From Phoronis australis (taxonomy: Eukaryota > Phoronida > Phoronidae), in assembly GCA_002633005.1 (NCBI GenBank), contig NMRA01000207.1:457470-521469 (forward strand): a DNA stretch of 64,000 bases, in the 5' to 3' direction. A program made the translations under genes and the position numbers. The notes beneath the pieces are model-generated. The model worked only from the letters and a program-made list of their open reading frames with translations. It was not told the DNA's origin and did no database searches. This document shows positions 23,680 through 33,599 of this stretch, one piece after another (the first letter of the stretch is position 1; each line of letters opens with the position of its first letter).

Positions 23680-26084
23680 TGTGTGTGTAGGTGTGTGTGT
23701 GCGTGCGTGCGTGCGTGTGTGTGTAGGTGTGTGTGTGTATGTGTGTGTATGTGTGAGTGTGTGTGTTCCTCTGCAAGTGTTTTCAATTTTAATTAATATT
23801 TAGACATCAATTTATGATTTTCTATCAGTTTACCTTTATTACGATCACCCCTACGACTTAGTGATCACTATTTTCTAACAATTTTCCCAAAAACTGGGTC
23901 TTCCTTCAAGGAAAATAAATAGGGATGCTACAAAAAAAGAACCCTACTGATCTTCAATAATTTTGAGAATTCAATGTATAGTTCACTCTCAACGTGTATT
24001 AAAGACAAAACAGATTCAGTAATGAAAATAAAACAAGATAAAGAAAAGAACAATTAGTGTTTTTAATTAACAAGTCCATAAATGCGGTAAAAAGTTAAGG
24101 AACATTGTTGGGTCTGCATTGGAGGCTGTTTCATGCGACCAGGCACTGGTGACTCAATCTATCAGTAGACCTGCATTTCATCCAAATTAATTACACTTGC
24201 TGCCAGTCTGGAATACTCACTACGGTAAAGTCTCGCCAATTTTGGACAAAAATAATTACCCATATTGCCCTTCTCTCATTTGTCAACATGTTCTTAGTAC
24301 ATTGTTATGAATGGCCAGAAGTTTTCGAAGTTTAGTGACTGTAGATATCAAAGAAAACATGAAAATTATAAAGCATTAATTTGGTTGTGCCAAAACTGAG
24401 AAAATAAAATTTCAGCTGTCGGATATTTTGTGCACCAAACTGGCGATATTTCACCAGTAACGTAACATAACATAACATATTAACTTAAAGTGATGTAATA
24501 TGACGTAATACAAATAATTGTTAGTCATCACTGATCAGAAATGAACTGCTACCAAAACATTCAGAAAAACTAACAATAGCATCTTATCATGTTGACATCT
24601 ATACAAAACCAAGGGAACTGAATTAAACAAGATCAAAGTAGCAAAATTTATTGCTTTTTTTAAGTGGAATTTACATAAAAACAGTATTAGAGGATATGAA
24701 CCGAAACAGGTTACGCAAAAAATTAAATTCTAACGAATGAAATAAATGTTCATCTCGATGCATAAACCGAATATTTAATACTAATAATCTAAATTAAAAC
24801 AATTCACACTAAGCACTCATTCAAAAAAGCATGGGGGATGTGCGTTAATTTATGCACACTCAGGTGTTTCGCACTTAACACTCATTACATTCCAAGTAGT
24901 TGTCATTAAATCATAAGAGTACAATACAGGTGTTGCAATGATAACTACACCAAATAGCTTGAGCAAGACAAAACACATTAACTGCGAAAAGATAACACAT
25001 AAAAAGACAGTGAAATGCTGACAAAGTATATTTTGCTCTTTGCAGCCAGGTAGATGAAGATTGCAGAAGTTGAAAGAATGGCTCGCAGGTATATTCTAAA
25101 TGTTCTACATCAGATAAACAGGTATGGAAATGATGTTATTCCTGTATAAAAACAATAGTCAGATGTTATCAAAGAAAACAAATCACGTAAAAATAATTAC
25201 AAAGTGTACAGGAATTTGACCACCAAGACTCACGGAAAACAGATATTTGTACAAAATATTCTAACACGTGAAAAGTGCCTTGATTAGATTCAAACTTTCG
25301 GAATAACATACAAGCGAAATTCAGAAAAGCACGGGAAAATGTTTTGACATGTGTTCCGAGCTGCTACAGATACATCTTCTATCAAAAACAAACTATTGAC
25401 ACGAATTCTTCCTTAGATTTCCAGGAGTTGACCATTGACACCCATAAATTGATGAGTCCAAGGATATTTTTGGATAGTTTAGGCTTGGTATGATTGCACA
25501 TGGCAAACTTAATAGTTAAGTGGAATTCCTACAGTTACAAGAAAGAGCAACACAATCAGGATTATCTTTCACTCGTGACCCCCCCAAGAATAGGACCATT
25601 TGGGAAAAAATGAAATATGGGCTCTGAAACCATCCCAGGCAACTTTATGAGTGAAAAACCACATTTTTGCCAATTTTTAAAAAATTAGAAATTGGCTATT
25701 ATCTGAAGGAGCAAATCTTGTTACCTTGGAAATTTTGTTCTCACTCTAAAAAACACAATGACTTGAACAAGATGCAATCAACTTTTAATGATCAATGAAA
25801 ACGAAGATTACCTAGACGTGTGCTGCACTTCCTGTCTGATATCTCGTCCGTTTATTTTCACGATCAAGTCGTTCAGCCTTAGCCTGCCATCCACACAAGC
25901 AATGCTCCCTGGCCGAATGCGCATGATTCTCAGAGCATTTCCTGTCAAGTCCTTAGACGGTGCCAAATCGCAATCTATGCCAAAGGACTCCTCAGTGTTT
26001 GTGAACGAGAATGTGAGCAGGCGAGAGCACAATTGCAGAGACCCCTTCCCCATGTCATCTTCTCTATCACCCATCATTCATTTA
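4303..26084 (-). CDS. Multi-PDZ scaffold protein gene, N-terminal part (gene span)
   Basis: Eight exons on the minus strand encode the beginning of a protein with at least three PDZ domains. PDZ domains bind C-terminal peptides of membrane or cytoskeletal partners, so a scaffold role at the cell cortex or junctions is expected. Exon order is A 26084-25812, B 23518-23068, C 22100-21964, D 19614-19482, E 9908-9706 (or 11707-11505), H 8644-8616 (or 10447-10416), G 5701-5593 and F 4426-4303. All splice phases agree if only one E-H pair is used. PDZ1 is A+B, PDZ2 is C+D, PDZ3 is H+G+F. A 120-residue proline/serine-rich linker follows PDZ1 and a serine-rich linker follows PDZ2. PDZ2 has the His of class I domains (THSEAV). 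The exact family (PDZD2/pro-IL16, PATJ/MPDZ, Par-3-like or other) is not settled; the C-terminal part lies outside the window. Confidence 0.85.
4570..5450. repeat. Tandem array of a roughly 150-bp repeat with CTCF-like core, array 1
   Basis: Repeats of the pattern 'ccactagg..gc...tag' followed by 'cccgaaaat', 'ttcatnaaaatccg' and a short purine-rich stretch recur at about 4638, 4791, 4966 and 5090. The array ends in a segment rich in gaca/ccgga (about 5350-5400). The same unit order recurs at 6440-7460 and 31090-31500. Open frames crossing the array on both strands are a by-product of its repetition. Confidence 0.75.
5593..5701 (-). CDS. PDZ gene exon G: first half of PDZ3
   Basis: Acceptor cacttttcag, donor gtgagt. 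The exon enters with two bases and exits with two (35 full codons). It reads [13 protein letters not shown], where GLGV is the carboxylate-binding loop, followed by a hydrophobic strand ([10 protein letters not shown]). Its phases fit exactly between microexon H (exit phase 1) and exon F. It cannot be joined directly to exon D or E, since both joins run into stop codons. Confidence 0.82.
6440..7460. repeat. Tandem array of a roughly 150-bp repeat with CTCF-like core, array 2
   Basis: The core recurs at about 6537, 6663, 6701, 6832, 6971, 7130 and 7273, with best forms gccactagggggc (6832) and gccagtagggggc (7273). Between cores, each unit has a 'ttgatagatgcc' and 'caaattttatgaaaatc' type stretch. 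The array ends with 'agagatgatggcgatgtg' near 7400, matching the ends of the copies at 5.4 and 31.5 kb. Confidence 0.78.
8190..8300. repeat. Minisatellite, about 27-bp unit, 4 copies
   Basis: The unit aggaatactacaccttt plus aaataaaact is repeated four times with small length changes. It lies in an intron of the PDZ gene, just outside the 1.8 kb duplication. Confidence 0.85.
8616..8644 (-). CDS. PDZ gene microexon H, 29-nt allele
   Basis: Acceptor gtttgcag, donor gtgaga. Entered after exon E (phase 2), it reads [10 protein letters not shown] and exits in phase 1 into exon G. It supplies the first strand of PDZ3. Compared with the copy at 10416-10447 it lacks three bases. Too short to be found by length; it was located because exons E and G need a phase 2-to-1 exon between them. 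Confidence 0.68.
9706..9908 (-). CDS. PDZ gene exon E (copy 1): serine-rich linker
   Basis: Acceptor ttggttttcag, donor gtgagt; 203 nt, entering in phase 0 and leaving in phase 2. It encodes [15 protein letters not shown] followed by about 50 residues that are nearly half serine, with SSET and SSEP motifs, probably a phosphorylatable, disordered linker between PDZ2 and PDZ3. It differs from copy 2 by a single base (His versus Gln). Confidence 0.8.
10144..10144. other. Single ambiguous base at the duplication junction
   Basis: One N separates the end of copy 1 from the start of copy 2. This is typical of a placeholder between two contigs, not of a sequencing ambiguity inside one read-supported stretch. 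Confidence 0.8.
10416..10447 (-). CDS. PDZ gene microexon H, 32-nt allele
   Basis: Same splice sites as the 29-nt copy. Read after exon E it gives [11 protein letters not shown], an alternating hydrophobic strand typical for the start of a PDZ domain. This copy is the better domain match; the other has lost one codon in frame. Confidence 0.68.
11505..11707 (-). CDS. PDZ gene exon E (copy 2): serine-rich linker
   Basis: Identical to the copy at 9706-9908 except for one base that changes His to Gln. Exons D and E join in phase 0. Using this E-H pair and then the other would break the frame, because H exits in phase 1 while E needs phase 0. So only one copy can belong to a given transcript. Confidence 0.8.
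11755..12130. repeat. Dispersed repeat, family R1
   Basis: Ordered blocks (tttgaaaaatgtccaaatttg, atgaaacttgcagatac, gttacataaaac, acttcatctt, cccaattaat) recur at 14690-15035. The first part also lies at 9950-10143, within duplication copy 1. Reverse-complement copies lie near 16860-17000 and 30640-31060. No protein recognised. Confidence 0.65.
12715..13060. repeat. Dispersed repeat, family R2, copy 1
   Basis: Shares a characteristic block (cgccaaaattgccc then tcatttttcaagggctt, then a ttgt-rich stretch) with 24205-24440 and 59840-60080, in the same orientation. Confidence 0.6.
13242..13385. repeat. Minisatellite, 24-bp unit, 6 copies
   Basis: The unit acatctctcctgctataata plus gtgg is repeated about six times. 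Because 24 is a multiple of three, it gives open repeats in several frames on both strands (for example repeated IVDISPAI). These frames have no splice context and are not called as genes. Confidence 0.92.
13496..13645. repeat. Minisatellite, 25-bp unit, 6 copies
   Basis: The unit agtgtcacatgactcataat plus tatcc is repeated about six times with point changes. The TGACTCA-like core (atgactcat) recurs in most units. Confidence 0.92.
14145..14196. repeat. Short tandem repeat, 11-bp unit
   Basis: The unit agtgatgataa is repeated about five times. Confidence 0.9.
14690..15035. repeat. Dispersed repeat, family R1, second location
   Basis: Diverged copy of the sequence at 11755-12130 (shared blocks cttgaaaaatgtccaaatttg, ttacataaaac and gacttcaccttga in the same order). 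Ordinary interspersed repeat; no coding signal. Confidence 0.65.
15120..15565. mobile_element. Non-autonomous inverted-repeat element (MITE-like), copy 2
   Basis: Rich in gttaac blocks in both orientations and ending in gttagtgggaaaggccttt, which is the reverse complement of the start of the copy at 3605-4295. It contains a short reading frame (15280-15495, plus) that has no recognisable motif. Confidence 0.45.
16415..16859. mobile_element. 445-bp inverted-repeat element with nested ttacgctcgtaa repeats
   Basis: The ends are inverted: catgtatgatgggc at 16415 and gcccaccatactcatg at 16844. Inside both arms, blocks such as gtaaaattacgctcgtaa recur in direct and inverted form. The middle contains a 28-codon frame from 16594 (start [12 protein letters not shown]) that may be the remnant of a transposon gene; this is inference. 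No target-site duplication was fixed. Confidence 0.6.
17296..17730. mobile_element. 435-bp foldback element
   Basis: The left arm 17296-17488 is a near-complete reverse complement of the right arm 17538-17730, with a 49-base spacer. The outermost 17 bases (aaggtacctaaactaca / tgtagtttaggtacctt) match perfectly. Each arm is itself built of short repeats containing acacgg and gactcac. No protein is encoded. Confidence 0.9.
18902..19122. repeat. Minisatellite, 35/36-bp unit, 6 copies
   Basis: Unit begins aagctggtccacatacaata and ends ctacctgt. Two variants (aagctggtc and aagcttcaac) alternate in the first copies. It lies in a PDZ-gene intron. Confidence 0.93.
19482..19614 (-). CDS. PDZ gene exon D: second half of PDZ2
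   Basis: Acceptor ttcttggcag, donor gtgggt; enters with one base, exits in phase 0. It reads [18 protein letters not shown], then THSEAVAII with the His that marks class I PDZ peptide binding, then [10 protein letters not shown] as the closing strand. Confidence 0.9.
20030..20380. repeat. Dispersed repeat, family R3, copy 2
   Basis: Corresponds block by block to 2480-2800 (gtacaaggcaaaagtaat, attccctttcattttcagtc, gacttacttgtact-like end). No coding content. Confidence 0.5.
21964..22100 (-). CDS. PDZ gene exon C: first half of PDZ2
   Basis: Acceptor gactatag, donor gtaagt; enters in phase 0, leaves in phase 2. It reads [13 protein letters not shown], then [12 protein letters not shown] (carboxylate-binding loop SLGI), then [18 protein letters not shown]. 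Joined to exon D it completes a canonical PDZ domain. Confidence 0.9.
23068..23518 (-). CDS. PDZ gene exon B: end of PDZ1 and proline/serine-rich linker
   Basis: Acceptor atcttacag, donor gtaatt; 451 nt, one base entering, phase 0 exit. It begins with the alpha-B helix and last strand of PDZ1 ([19 protein letters not shown]). Next come a basic patch, a polyproline run ([19 protein letters not shown], a possible SH3/WW ligand) and a long Ser/Asp/Glu-rich stretch ending in a basic motif (KKLHRKR). The linker appears disordered. Confidence 0.88.
23636..23767. repeat. GT / GTGC microsatellite
   Basis: Long alternating gtgt and gtgc tract, about 130 bases, with potential to form Z-DNA. It creates apparent Thr-His and Val-Cys reading frames on both strands that are not genes. 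It lies about 120 bases upstream of the exon B acceptor. Confidence 0.95.
24205..24440. repeat. Dispersed repeat, family R2, copy 2
   Basis: Shared blocks with 12715-13060 and 59840-60080 (gccaattttggacaaaaata, attgcccttctctcattt). The surrounding 23.8-25.8 kb interval is intron between exons B and A with nothing else recognisable. Confidence 0.55.
25812..26084 (-). CDS. PDZ gene exon A: start codon and most of PDZ1
   Basis: An acceptor (tttttcag) at 26085 is followed by 7 untranslated bases and ATG ATG at 26077 and 26074. The codon before the first ATG is a stop in frame, so translation starts in this exon and at least one non-coding exon lies upstream. The frame begins [15 protein letters not shown]1 follows, with loop SFGI and the stretch [17 protein letters not shown]. 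The donor is gtaatc, exit phase 2. Confidence 0.85.
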
Positions 26085-28075
26085 CTGAAAAATTGAAATA
26101 TGACACGGTTAGAATTTTAAAAACATTCAGCTTGGGAAATATTCAAACGAGTGCAAACGAATGACCACTGGGGTGAAGCCAATGTTGATTGCGTAAAGAT
26201 ATTAAAGGGACGTAACGTGGCAAATTGGTAACCCGGCAAATGACATTAACAGTGAAAACAGTTTGAGTGGAATTCTCAGTAAAACAACACTGGGGGTCTA
26301 TTTTGCACTAAAAACTCACATAAAATCATTGAGTAACTAAATATGAAACTACAACGTTCTTGTCTCAATGTTCCTTATCCTCTCAATCCAAAGTAAACCT
26401 TTCTATAAGCGGACATCATGGCAACAGCCATGTTAACATGAGAGACGGTTGTCAAAGTGTCAGTTGTTACGGCGCTATATGCTCGGATTTACATGAGACA
26501 CTTACATGAAGACTGTCTGCACTCGCTCGCATAAGTGAACGTCCAAGCGATGTGGAATGCCAACTGATCAGCCGAATATACATGACCTTTCAAACCGGTG
26601 TCAAAAGTGGCCACCATGGTGCCAACTTGCTCCATGTCAGCTGTGTTTACACACACACTAGTACCAGATCACCTGTTTCCTGTTAGTAGCTCTGTGACAG
26701 ATGTCTCCCATGTAAACGCAACTAAAGTGTCAGTATCACTGTTCAATATCTTTATCTACTTTAACCAAGTCTAACAATAACCAGACATGAACATTTTATG
26801 GATAGTTTTGTAGCTAGGCGATGTCTTGCCATAGGTCACTCATGTATCTTACTGCTGAGAACATTCCTAGAGGCCAGCCACAATAACTGTACTGTCCCAC
26901 ATTGCTTAGCTAATAGACCATAGGATGTTGGTGAGTCTACAAAGTTCATTCTGTAGACAATGACATTTCAAAAAAATTGTAAATGTCAAATTTTATACGA
27001 AAACATTCATCACATAAATAAGAACATTACCACATAATCTTTGCATCAAGAAAAAATTTACACTCAACATCTAATTTTATATTTCAGATTATTTTTGTTC
27101 CATGACTTGTGCTTTTTAAAGCTGAGATAACACAGTAAAAATAGCCATCCAGGGGCATAGCTAGCCAATTCTGTTGACAAGAATGTTGACAGCTTGAAGT
27201 GTTGTTATGGTGGTTCACTTTTTTGACCATGCCACCGGCATTTTTATGATTAATTGAATAAAAAAGCGGAAATATTACTATAGTACTTGAGAGTTTGTAA
27301 CAAAACAGTTTTAAAAGATTAACTAAAAGCTAAAAACCAACATTTTAATTTTTTCATTATTGTCTAAGGCAGACGTGCGCATTTGCAAACTTCCAAATCT
27401 CTTTTAAAGCTACTATTAGAGAAGCCAATCCAGGAAAAAGGAAGGGCGGCGCATCAAACCAGGAAGAGAGAGTAACAAGCCTGTCTGTGGCAACCAACAC
27501 CCGATTGGTCAACAGAATTCTCATGATTATTAAAAGGATAGGATATCATTTCTACACGCTTTATGGTTTCATGAACAGGAAATCCCAGAAGCACAGTCAA
27601 GATTCTCAGTATTCAACAACACAAATTCTTTTTAGCTTATTTGCCGGGAGCAAGAAGATTTGTCAAGTTATCTCATCTACGGTAAAAATTCTCTAATTTG
27701 AGACGTTTTCTGAAATTAGGGAAACTGAAAGTCAAGATGAAATTGAGTTTTTTTGATTCTTGAAATTGAGACAATAGCGTTTGCCATATTTCTCACTGTA
27801 TTCTGTAACAGCAAAGTTGGAGATAAACTCCTCGAAAATTGCTGCCAGGAATGCAAAATTTATCTTACTCATGATGGTGATTCTTGAATTTAGGACGGCC
27901 AACATTCTAAAATTTAGAGAAATTTCACCAGACTACCACTATGATGATCTCCACAAGTAACCATAGCAGCTCACAACATTTGAGCTGAAGATGATCCCAG
28001 GTGATAGAAAGTGAAAAAATCAATTCTTCCAGGCGAGAAATACCAAGTCACTGCAATTTTACAGAAGCCTACCCC
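26085..28075. other. Intergenic or 5' intron sequence
   Basis: No coding exon was recognised. Somewhere above 26085 the non-coding first exon and promoter of the PDZ gene are expected, but I could not place them. Around 26.49-26.72 kb weak inverted blocks (tttacatgagacac and ctcccatgtaaac) suggest an old MITE. Confidence 0.5.
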
Positions 28076-29501
28076 ACGGGTGAGAAACAACATGGTAGCC
28101 GGTTCTCTAAATCGGATTGACTCACCCAAAACAGGAACTCCGGGGATCAAATGGGACCGTCGCACCAGAAAATGGGACTGACACACCTAAAAACATGACA
28201 GCCCCACCAGAAATCAGAACCGCTGGGCACTGAACATGACTACCGGACAATACATGTATGTAGTTATCAATGTCTTTGTATGATACTGCTTGTGATTACG
28301 TAACCGGTCAACTAGCTGTATAAAGACTCGCCAAAATAAAGCTTGGTAGCACTGCGTTATTGAGCTCCGTTACATCCCCGAAATTTCCCACAGCCTGGGT
28401 ATAGTTCTGCTCGTCACCTCATCGTGAAACTTATATCAACATGTAGAGCTAGCGAGCAGAGCAGACGCATGCAAAATCTAGGAGTCAATCAACACTCACC
28501 TTGCAGGTTGCAGCCGCTTGAGTGAGAAACAATCTAATGAACGTCATTTGTTTGCCTAATGTAACAAAAAGTCTGTCGCGCTCGTGACATGAGCAAGCGA
28601 CATGTCCTAAAATTTTGCGACATCTTTCGGAAGATGATGACTCAACTTCGTAGCAGCACGATTTGTTCTGAAATTCGATTTGTATACTAAACACTTATGA
28701 CGAAATGAAACCAATTCCAATAATTTGTTGTGCCATGTACGCAACCTCGTAGAAGAGCTGACTGAACGGTGAAAAAATTAAGGAACTGGTCAATGTAAGC
28801 CAACCTAAACGAACGCATCTCAATTTTAGCAGCAGAATAACGACAGAACGACAATTTTTCCCAGCGAGTGCCGATAAATAATTTAGGTTACTCAAGGAAG
28901 AGTGTCATTAATAACACAAATTCGGTGAAGATTTTATATGTTCAGTGTTTTACACACATCGGCGCCAAGCTGTATATTTAGTATACTGCTTTGCCGCACA
29001 AAGGCTAGTTATGATGCTTCACCCGAGAACCAGAACGCCCGTTTTTTTGTTTTTTTTCTAGACTAACACGTCAAATTGGAGAAAACGATTTTCATTTTGT
29101 TCTTAAACTTACGCAGTGGATAAAGTTATAAGATTATTTAGCTCATAAGCATGCAACGTGGTTGGTTTGTGGTTAAAACTCAAAGCGAAGTGTCCTGTAG
29201 CGCACAAAAGATTTCGGTGGATTAATCGGCACAAGACCTGCCTATGCATACGTATATAGCTCCATTGTATGATCTGTGTAGGCCTATCGGTAATAATTCC
29301 TAACTTGTTTGTCACTGCGGTTTCAATCCCTGGCGGTCATGTTCATTCCCCGGCGGTCCCATTTTCTGGTAGGGCGGTCATGTTTTTAGGTGCGTCAGTC
29401 CCTTTTTCTGGTGCGACGGTCCCATTTGATCCCTGGAGGTCCCGTTTTGGGTGAGTCGGTCCGATTTAAGAGGACCGGCGGTCATGTTGTTTCTCACCCG
29501 T
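28076..29501. mobile_element. 1.4 kb element with roughly 175-bp terminal inverted repeats
   Basis: Left arm 28076-28250 and right arm 29321-29501 are reverse complements with scattered differences; the outer ends are acgggtgagaaacaacatg and its complement. Each arm is built of about 20-25-bp subrepeats of the type 'gggaccgncgcaccag' and 'aacatgaccgcc'. The 1.1 kb interior shows two short minus-strand frames (28485-28694 and 28695-28895) without recognisable motifs, so the element looks non-autonomous. Confidence 0.85.
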
Positions 29502-31089
29502 GTATCCTAATGTAAAGATTCCTTTAAGAATCATTTCGTGCCATAAGCTGGCTGAAAAACAATAATCGAATTAAGCCTGTTACTTTCGTAAAATCAGTCC
29601 GACTCATATTATTCATGACCAAGGCATTTCCTTTACCAACTCGAATCCAAAAGACTCACAGAAACACTTCAGAGTATCATGACACTTGGTTTTTAAATTT
29701 TATTATCTACAGGTCATTAGTAATTGTCACTTGAATAATGTCTAAAATGACTTGAAGCTACAAGTAAACTCAAACATAACAGTCATTGGGACCTTTCTCA
29801 CACATTTAGCATGGCCAACTAACATTCTTTATCGACCACAACAATTTTTTAGACTTAATCTGACAGGTGATTTAGACCAGTCTGAATTTAGTAGGCTTAA
29901 AGCAAGCGGACCAAAGGTGGTCCGACTACGTTAATGCAATGCGAAAGTTTGGGTACAGACTATTTTGCTCTTAAATTATTTCCCCACTTCAGATTTAAGT
30001 GCCGAGTTATCCCCGCCATTTCACACACTCTCAATGTTGTTGCCTGTAAACTCATTACTCAATGTACAATTTTAAACTTGAAGGTGTCTCCCAATAAGAA
30101 TAGGAGGGACGACTGGTTGTCAGATCTGTATTGCAGAACAGCATAGCGACATCTTGAGTTTAATACGACGAATGTTTAAAGTTAAGACGGGAGAATACTT
30201 CTTACAGCCAAGTGGGAAAAGTGCAAATTTGGCAGAGTGTATTATGACACTGAATAAAATATGTTAAGTCCGCAAACTAGTCCAGACTAACTCTAACCTG
30301 AAAGCAGCTGTATGGCACCAGATTAAACACACCTCACTGTTTTAATTCAGACATTAAATGAATGACAGTAACTAACCTACTGAGTGCAGTGTGGAGAGAA
30401 TACAAAGATGCTTGTCTCAAGGAACTGTCTGTGCAAAAAGCAAACATTACCCCCTATCACGAATATCACACAGTTTTAATTATATTTACTTAAAAGTGTT
30501 TCATGACTTTTGAAAGCACAGCGTGAACTAGTTCTTTGTAAGGTTTTGAAAGAACTAATCAGCCAAATACCAACAAAACAAATACCATGTACAAAACTAT
30601 ACAATTTTACTCAGAAGAGTTACCTGACAGTTAAAAGGCCTGCAGAATTTGATTTTTGAGTTTATAACAATCTGGCATCAATTGGGTCACGTGACCATGT
30701 CTTTTTGCAAAATTCTGCAAAACAGAAATTAACATCCAAAACAGAAACGTGGTATCAATTACATAGATAAATTTCGTTTGATAAAAATGTTCAAGGTGAA
30801 ATCTCAGAAACGCTGTTACAATTTTTCAATTACTTGATTTTCGGTTCATGCCACATTTTGAGTTTTCATCAAAAATTATAATAGACCTATTTTTGAATGA
30901 CCGTCATGCAAAACATTTTAAAAATTTCTTAAAAACATTTTGAAGAACTGGAAGTTTCATATACATAAATATGGTTGATGCCATTTCTGAAATCGATGTT
31001 GTGAAATGCGCCAGTCAAATGTGCAGCAGGAGCTTTACAAATGTCCACATTTGCCAATTTTCTTAATACAGATCATTTGAGCAGTTTTA
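29502..31089. other. Intergenic DNA with a reverse R1 repeat
   Basis: No gene recognised. The part from about 30640 to 31060 is a reverse-complement copy of repeat family R1 (blocks ccatttctgaaat, gtttcatatacat and caaatgtccacatttg). Confidence 0.5.
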
Positions 31090-31500
31090 CAGATCATAGA
31101 GAGGCTGACACAAAGAAATAGAGTACCAAATGATGAGAATGGTGACTAGGTGGTGAAGAATACGCCTTATCCATTCAAAAATAAAAGGACGTCATCTCTC
31201 AGTGATAGAAACTTGTTTGACAAATTTCATCAATTTTGTCAAGGAGCTATGATTATACACAGGCAAGCAAAAAAGACAAATTTCATGAAAATCCATCAAC
31301 AATCTTTGAAGGTAAAATTGCCCATAGGGTGCACAGAAGTAGTCATATTAGTCCAAAACTTGTGATCATCTGTCATCAGTTTCATAACAACACTTCTTCC
31401 AAACCTCCATAAGATACTGCTTGGGGTTTTAGGACTTAGTGCAATGGACGCCCTGAGACAGAAATGACGGCAACATGCACCATACATGTATAATTTGTTG
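31090..31500. repeat. CTCF-core repeat, third, shorter copy
   Basis: Contains tggtgactaggtggtg (31142) and attgcccatagggtgcac (31317) with the same intervening blocks (gatagaaacttgtttgacaa, catgaaaatccat) and the same terminal block (agacagaaatgacggcaac) as arrays 1 and 2. Confidence 0.7.
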
Positions 31501-32595
31501 ATACATAATACACGGGGAGTGGAAACCAAACATTACTTAACATCACAAAAAAGCTGAACTCCAACCACACTCAAGTCGTATTTTCACCACAGAAATTTTA
31601 GTGTAAGAGCAGTGCTGTAATGGGGCGTGGGGCCCACGTAGGCGCAGCCTGGCATTTGAACGTAGCGCCTACGCACCGTAAGTTACGTTCAGTGCTCAAG
31701 GTGATACGGTGGGCTTTGGGCGTCTACTTACCTCTAATTTCACCATGACTACAGCTCTGTGTAAGTGAAGCAATTTTTACATAAGTGTTCTCATTTCGGT
31801 CGCTTGCACTAAAAAATTGTCTTTAGTGTCCAAGTGTGGCTGGACTTCAGTTACTAAGACAAGGTTTTTTGAGCGTAGCAAGGGTTTTTCAGACATGCAA
31901 GATTAGTCTCCACCAATATGTGTACAGTCAAATAGTCAGGAGCATCGACCCTTCCACAACTTAAGATAGCACTGTTCAAAACTAGTTCTAAAAGCAATTG
32001 GAAACCATGAGGCCTGAAAAATGAAATGACCCCAGTAGCAAAGTTCACACAATGCATGATGATTGAGTTTTGGAAAAAAACCTTCAATGGCTGACAGTTA
32101 CCTCTAATTTGGCTGAATCTGTCTCAGGATTTTGCTTTAAGTGATTATTTAACCTGCATACACAGTCAACTGGCTGACAAAAGGCCAGTACCCTCTAAGT
32201 TATTGTGTCATCTTATCAGCCCTAGTCATGTATAAATAGCCATTTATTTGCTCAGCTACCAACTCAGTTTTAAAATAGCCTCAAAATCTATCTGAAAAGC
32301 AAATACAACTGACTGGTTTGCTTAGGCTGCAGAATTAAGCTTGTTATTTTAATTCCACAGACCACTTCTTCAAACATAAAAGCACAGGTCAGAGTTTCCT
32401 CATTTCAAACAATAGTCCTACATATATTAAGTCATCACTTGACATTTATCTAGCATTATTTGTTTGACCACCAAGGTTTGCATGTAGATACATTTTAATA
32501 TAAAGGCGTTTTTCTGTTACAGAGTTTCAGAGTTACAAAAGAATGTTTTGGAGAAGAGCTACAAGTGCATCTGATGACTTTAAACACTTCAGTCC

Positions 32596-32950
32596 CGTTT
32601 AGACATCAACTTTTGGCCCGGCGCAACTGACACGGAACAAATTGACCCGTGTCAAGCAGCCATTTACACACACAACTCACTAACTGTGGCAAGACGGAAA
32701 TTAAAGGCTGGAGAGACTCATCGCACATGCGCAGGTTTACAAATGACGAGAGTTGCAGAGTCAAAGAACCTGTGCGTAGGTTATTGCACAAGCGCAGTAC
32801 AGATGATCCTTTCCGCCTTGCTCCAGTTTCGCATTTAGACTTATGGCGTAAGATGTTCGGGCGCAAATTACTCTACCTCACAAACGGGTGGCAAAAATTT
32901 GTCACCGCATTGTCACTTCGCTCCGTGTCAGTCCGTTTGAAGTAAAATTA
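32596..32950. mobile_element. Possible small inverted-repeat element
   Basis: Blocks actgacacgga (near 32625) and tccgtgtcagt (near 32925) are inverted relative to each other, and the enclosed DNA is more GC-rich than its surroundings. The inverted match is only about 11 bases, so this is tentative. Open frames on both strands across it lack motifs. Confidence 0.3.
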
Positions 32951-33599
32951 CTGACACACAAAACAACAAGGGAAATATTTTAAAGATTGGCTTAGCTACA
33001 CGGAGCCTGATCTGTTTGGACACACTGCATGTTACTGTCATTATGCTAATTTGCAAATCACCAGCACGTTTTAAACATATCCACAACTTAAAATGTTGAA
33101 GTTTGTCCTTCTTCATTTTTCAAAAGCTTTGAAGTTGTTGTGAATGCCTACGAGTTACAAACCATCATCTGATATTTGAGCTAACTTAAAATTAATTCAT
33201 TTATTTGATTTAAACTTATGAAAAAAATTAAATTGTCTACCATTTTTGTTCCAAATTTAATGTATGACTGTAGTCAGTTTCCCAGCCCAACCTAAACATC
33301 TTGCTTCAATCTGTTCAAATATTTCTTATCTTTGGTAGGAATGTTACAACTCTCAACCGCCAGTTGAGTTGCTGAGGAGAGCACATTAGTTGAATTGATC
33401 CAGCATTTATCAGTCAATATGCATTTAGAAACAGAAGAAAATAAGATATCAAATAGACTACATATATCACTAACCCGCACTTTTTACCGATCACGTGCAA
33501 CAAAATATTACACTATGGTTACATAGGACAAGGCAGTAGACGTCTGTGCTTTGCATTAAGCGGCATCTTGCAAAATCATACGAAACGTTGCCTTTTGCG

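Noticed and set aside
23390-23796. Thr-His and Val-Cys repeat proteins
   Set aside because: Frames through a GT/GTGC microsatellite; only the PDZ exon B part (23068-23518) is coding.
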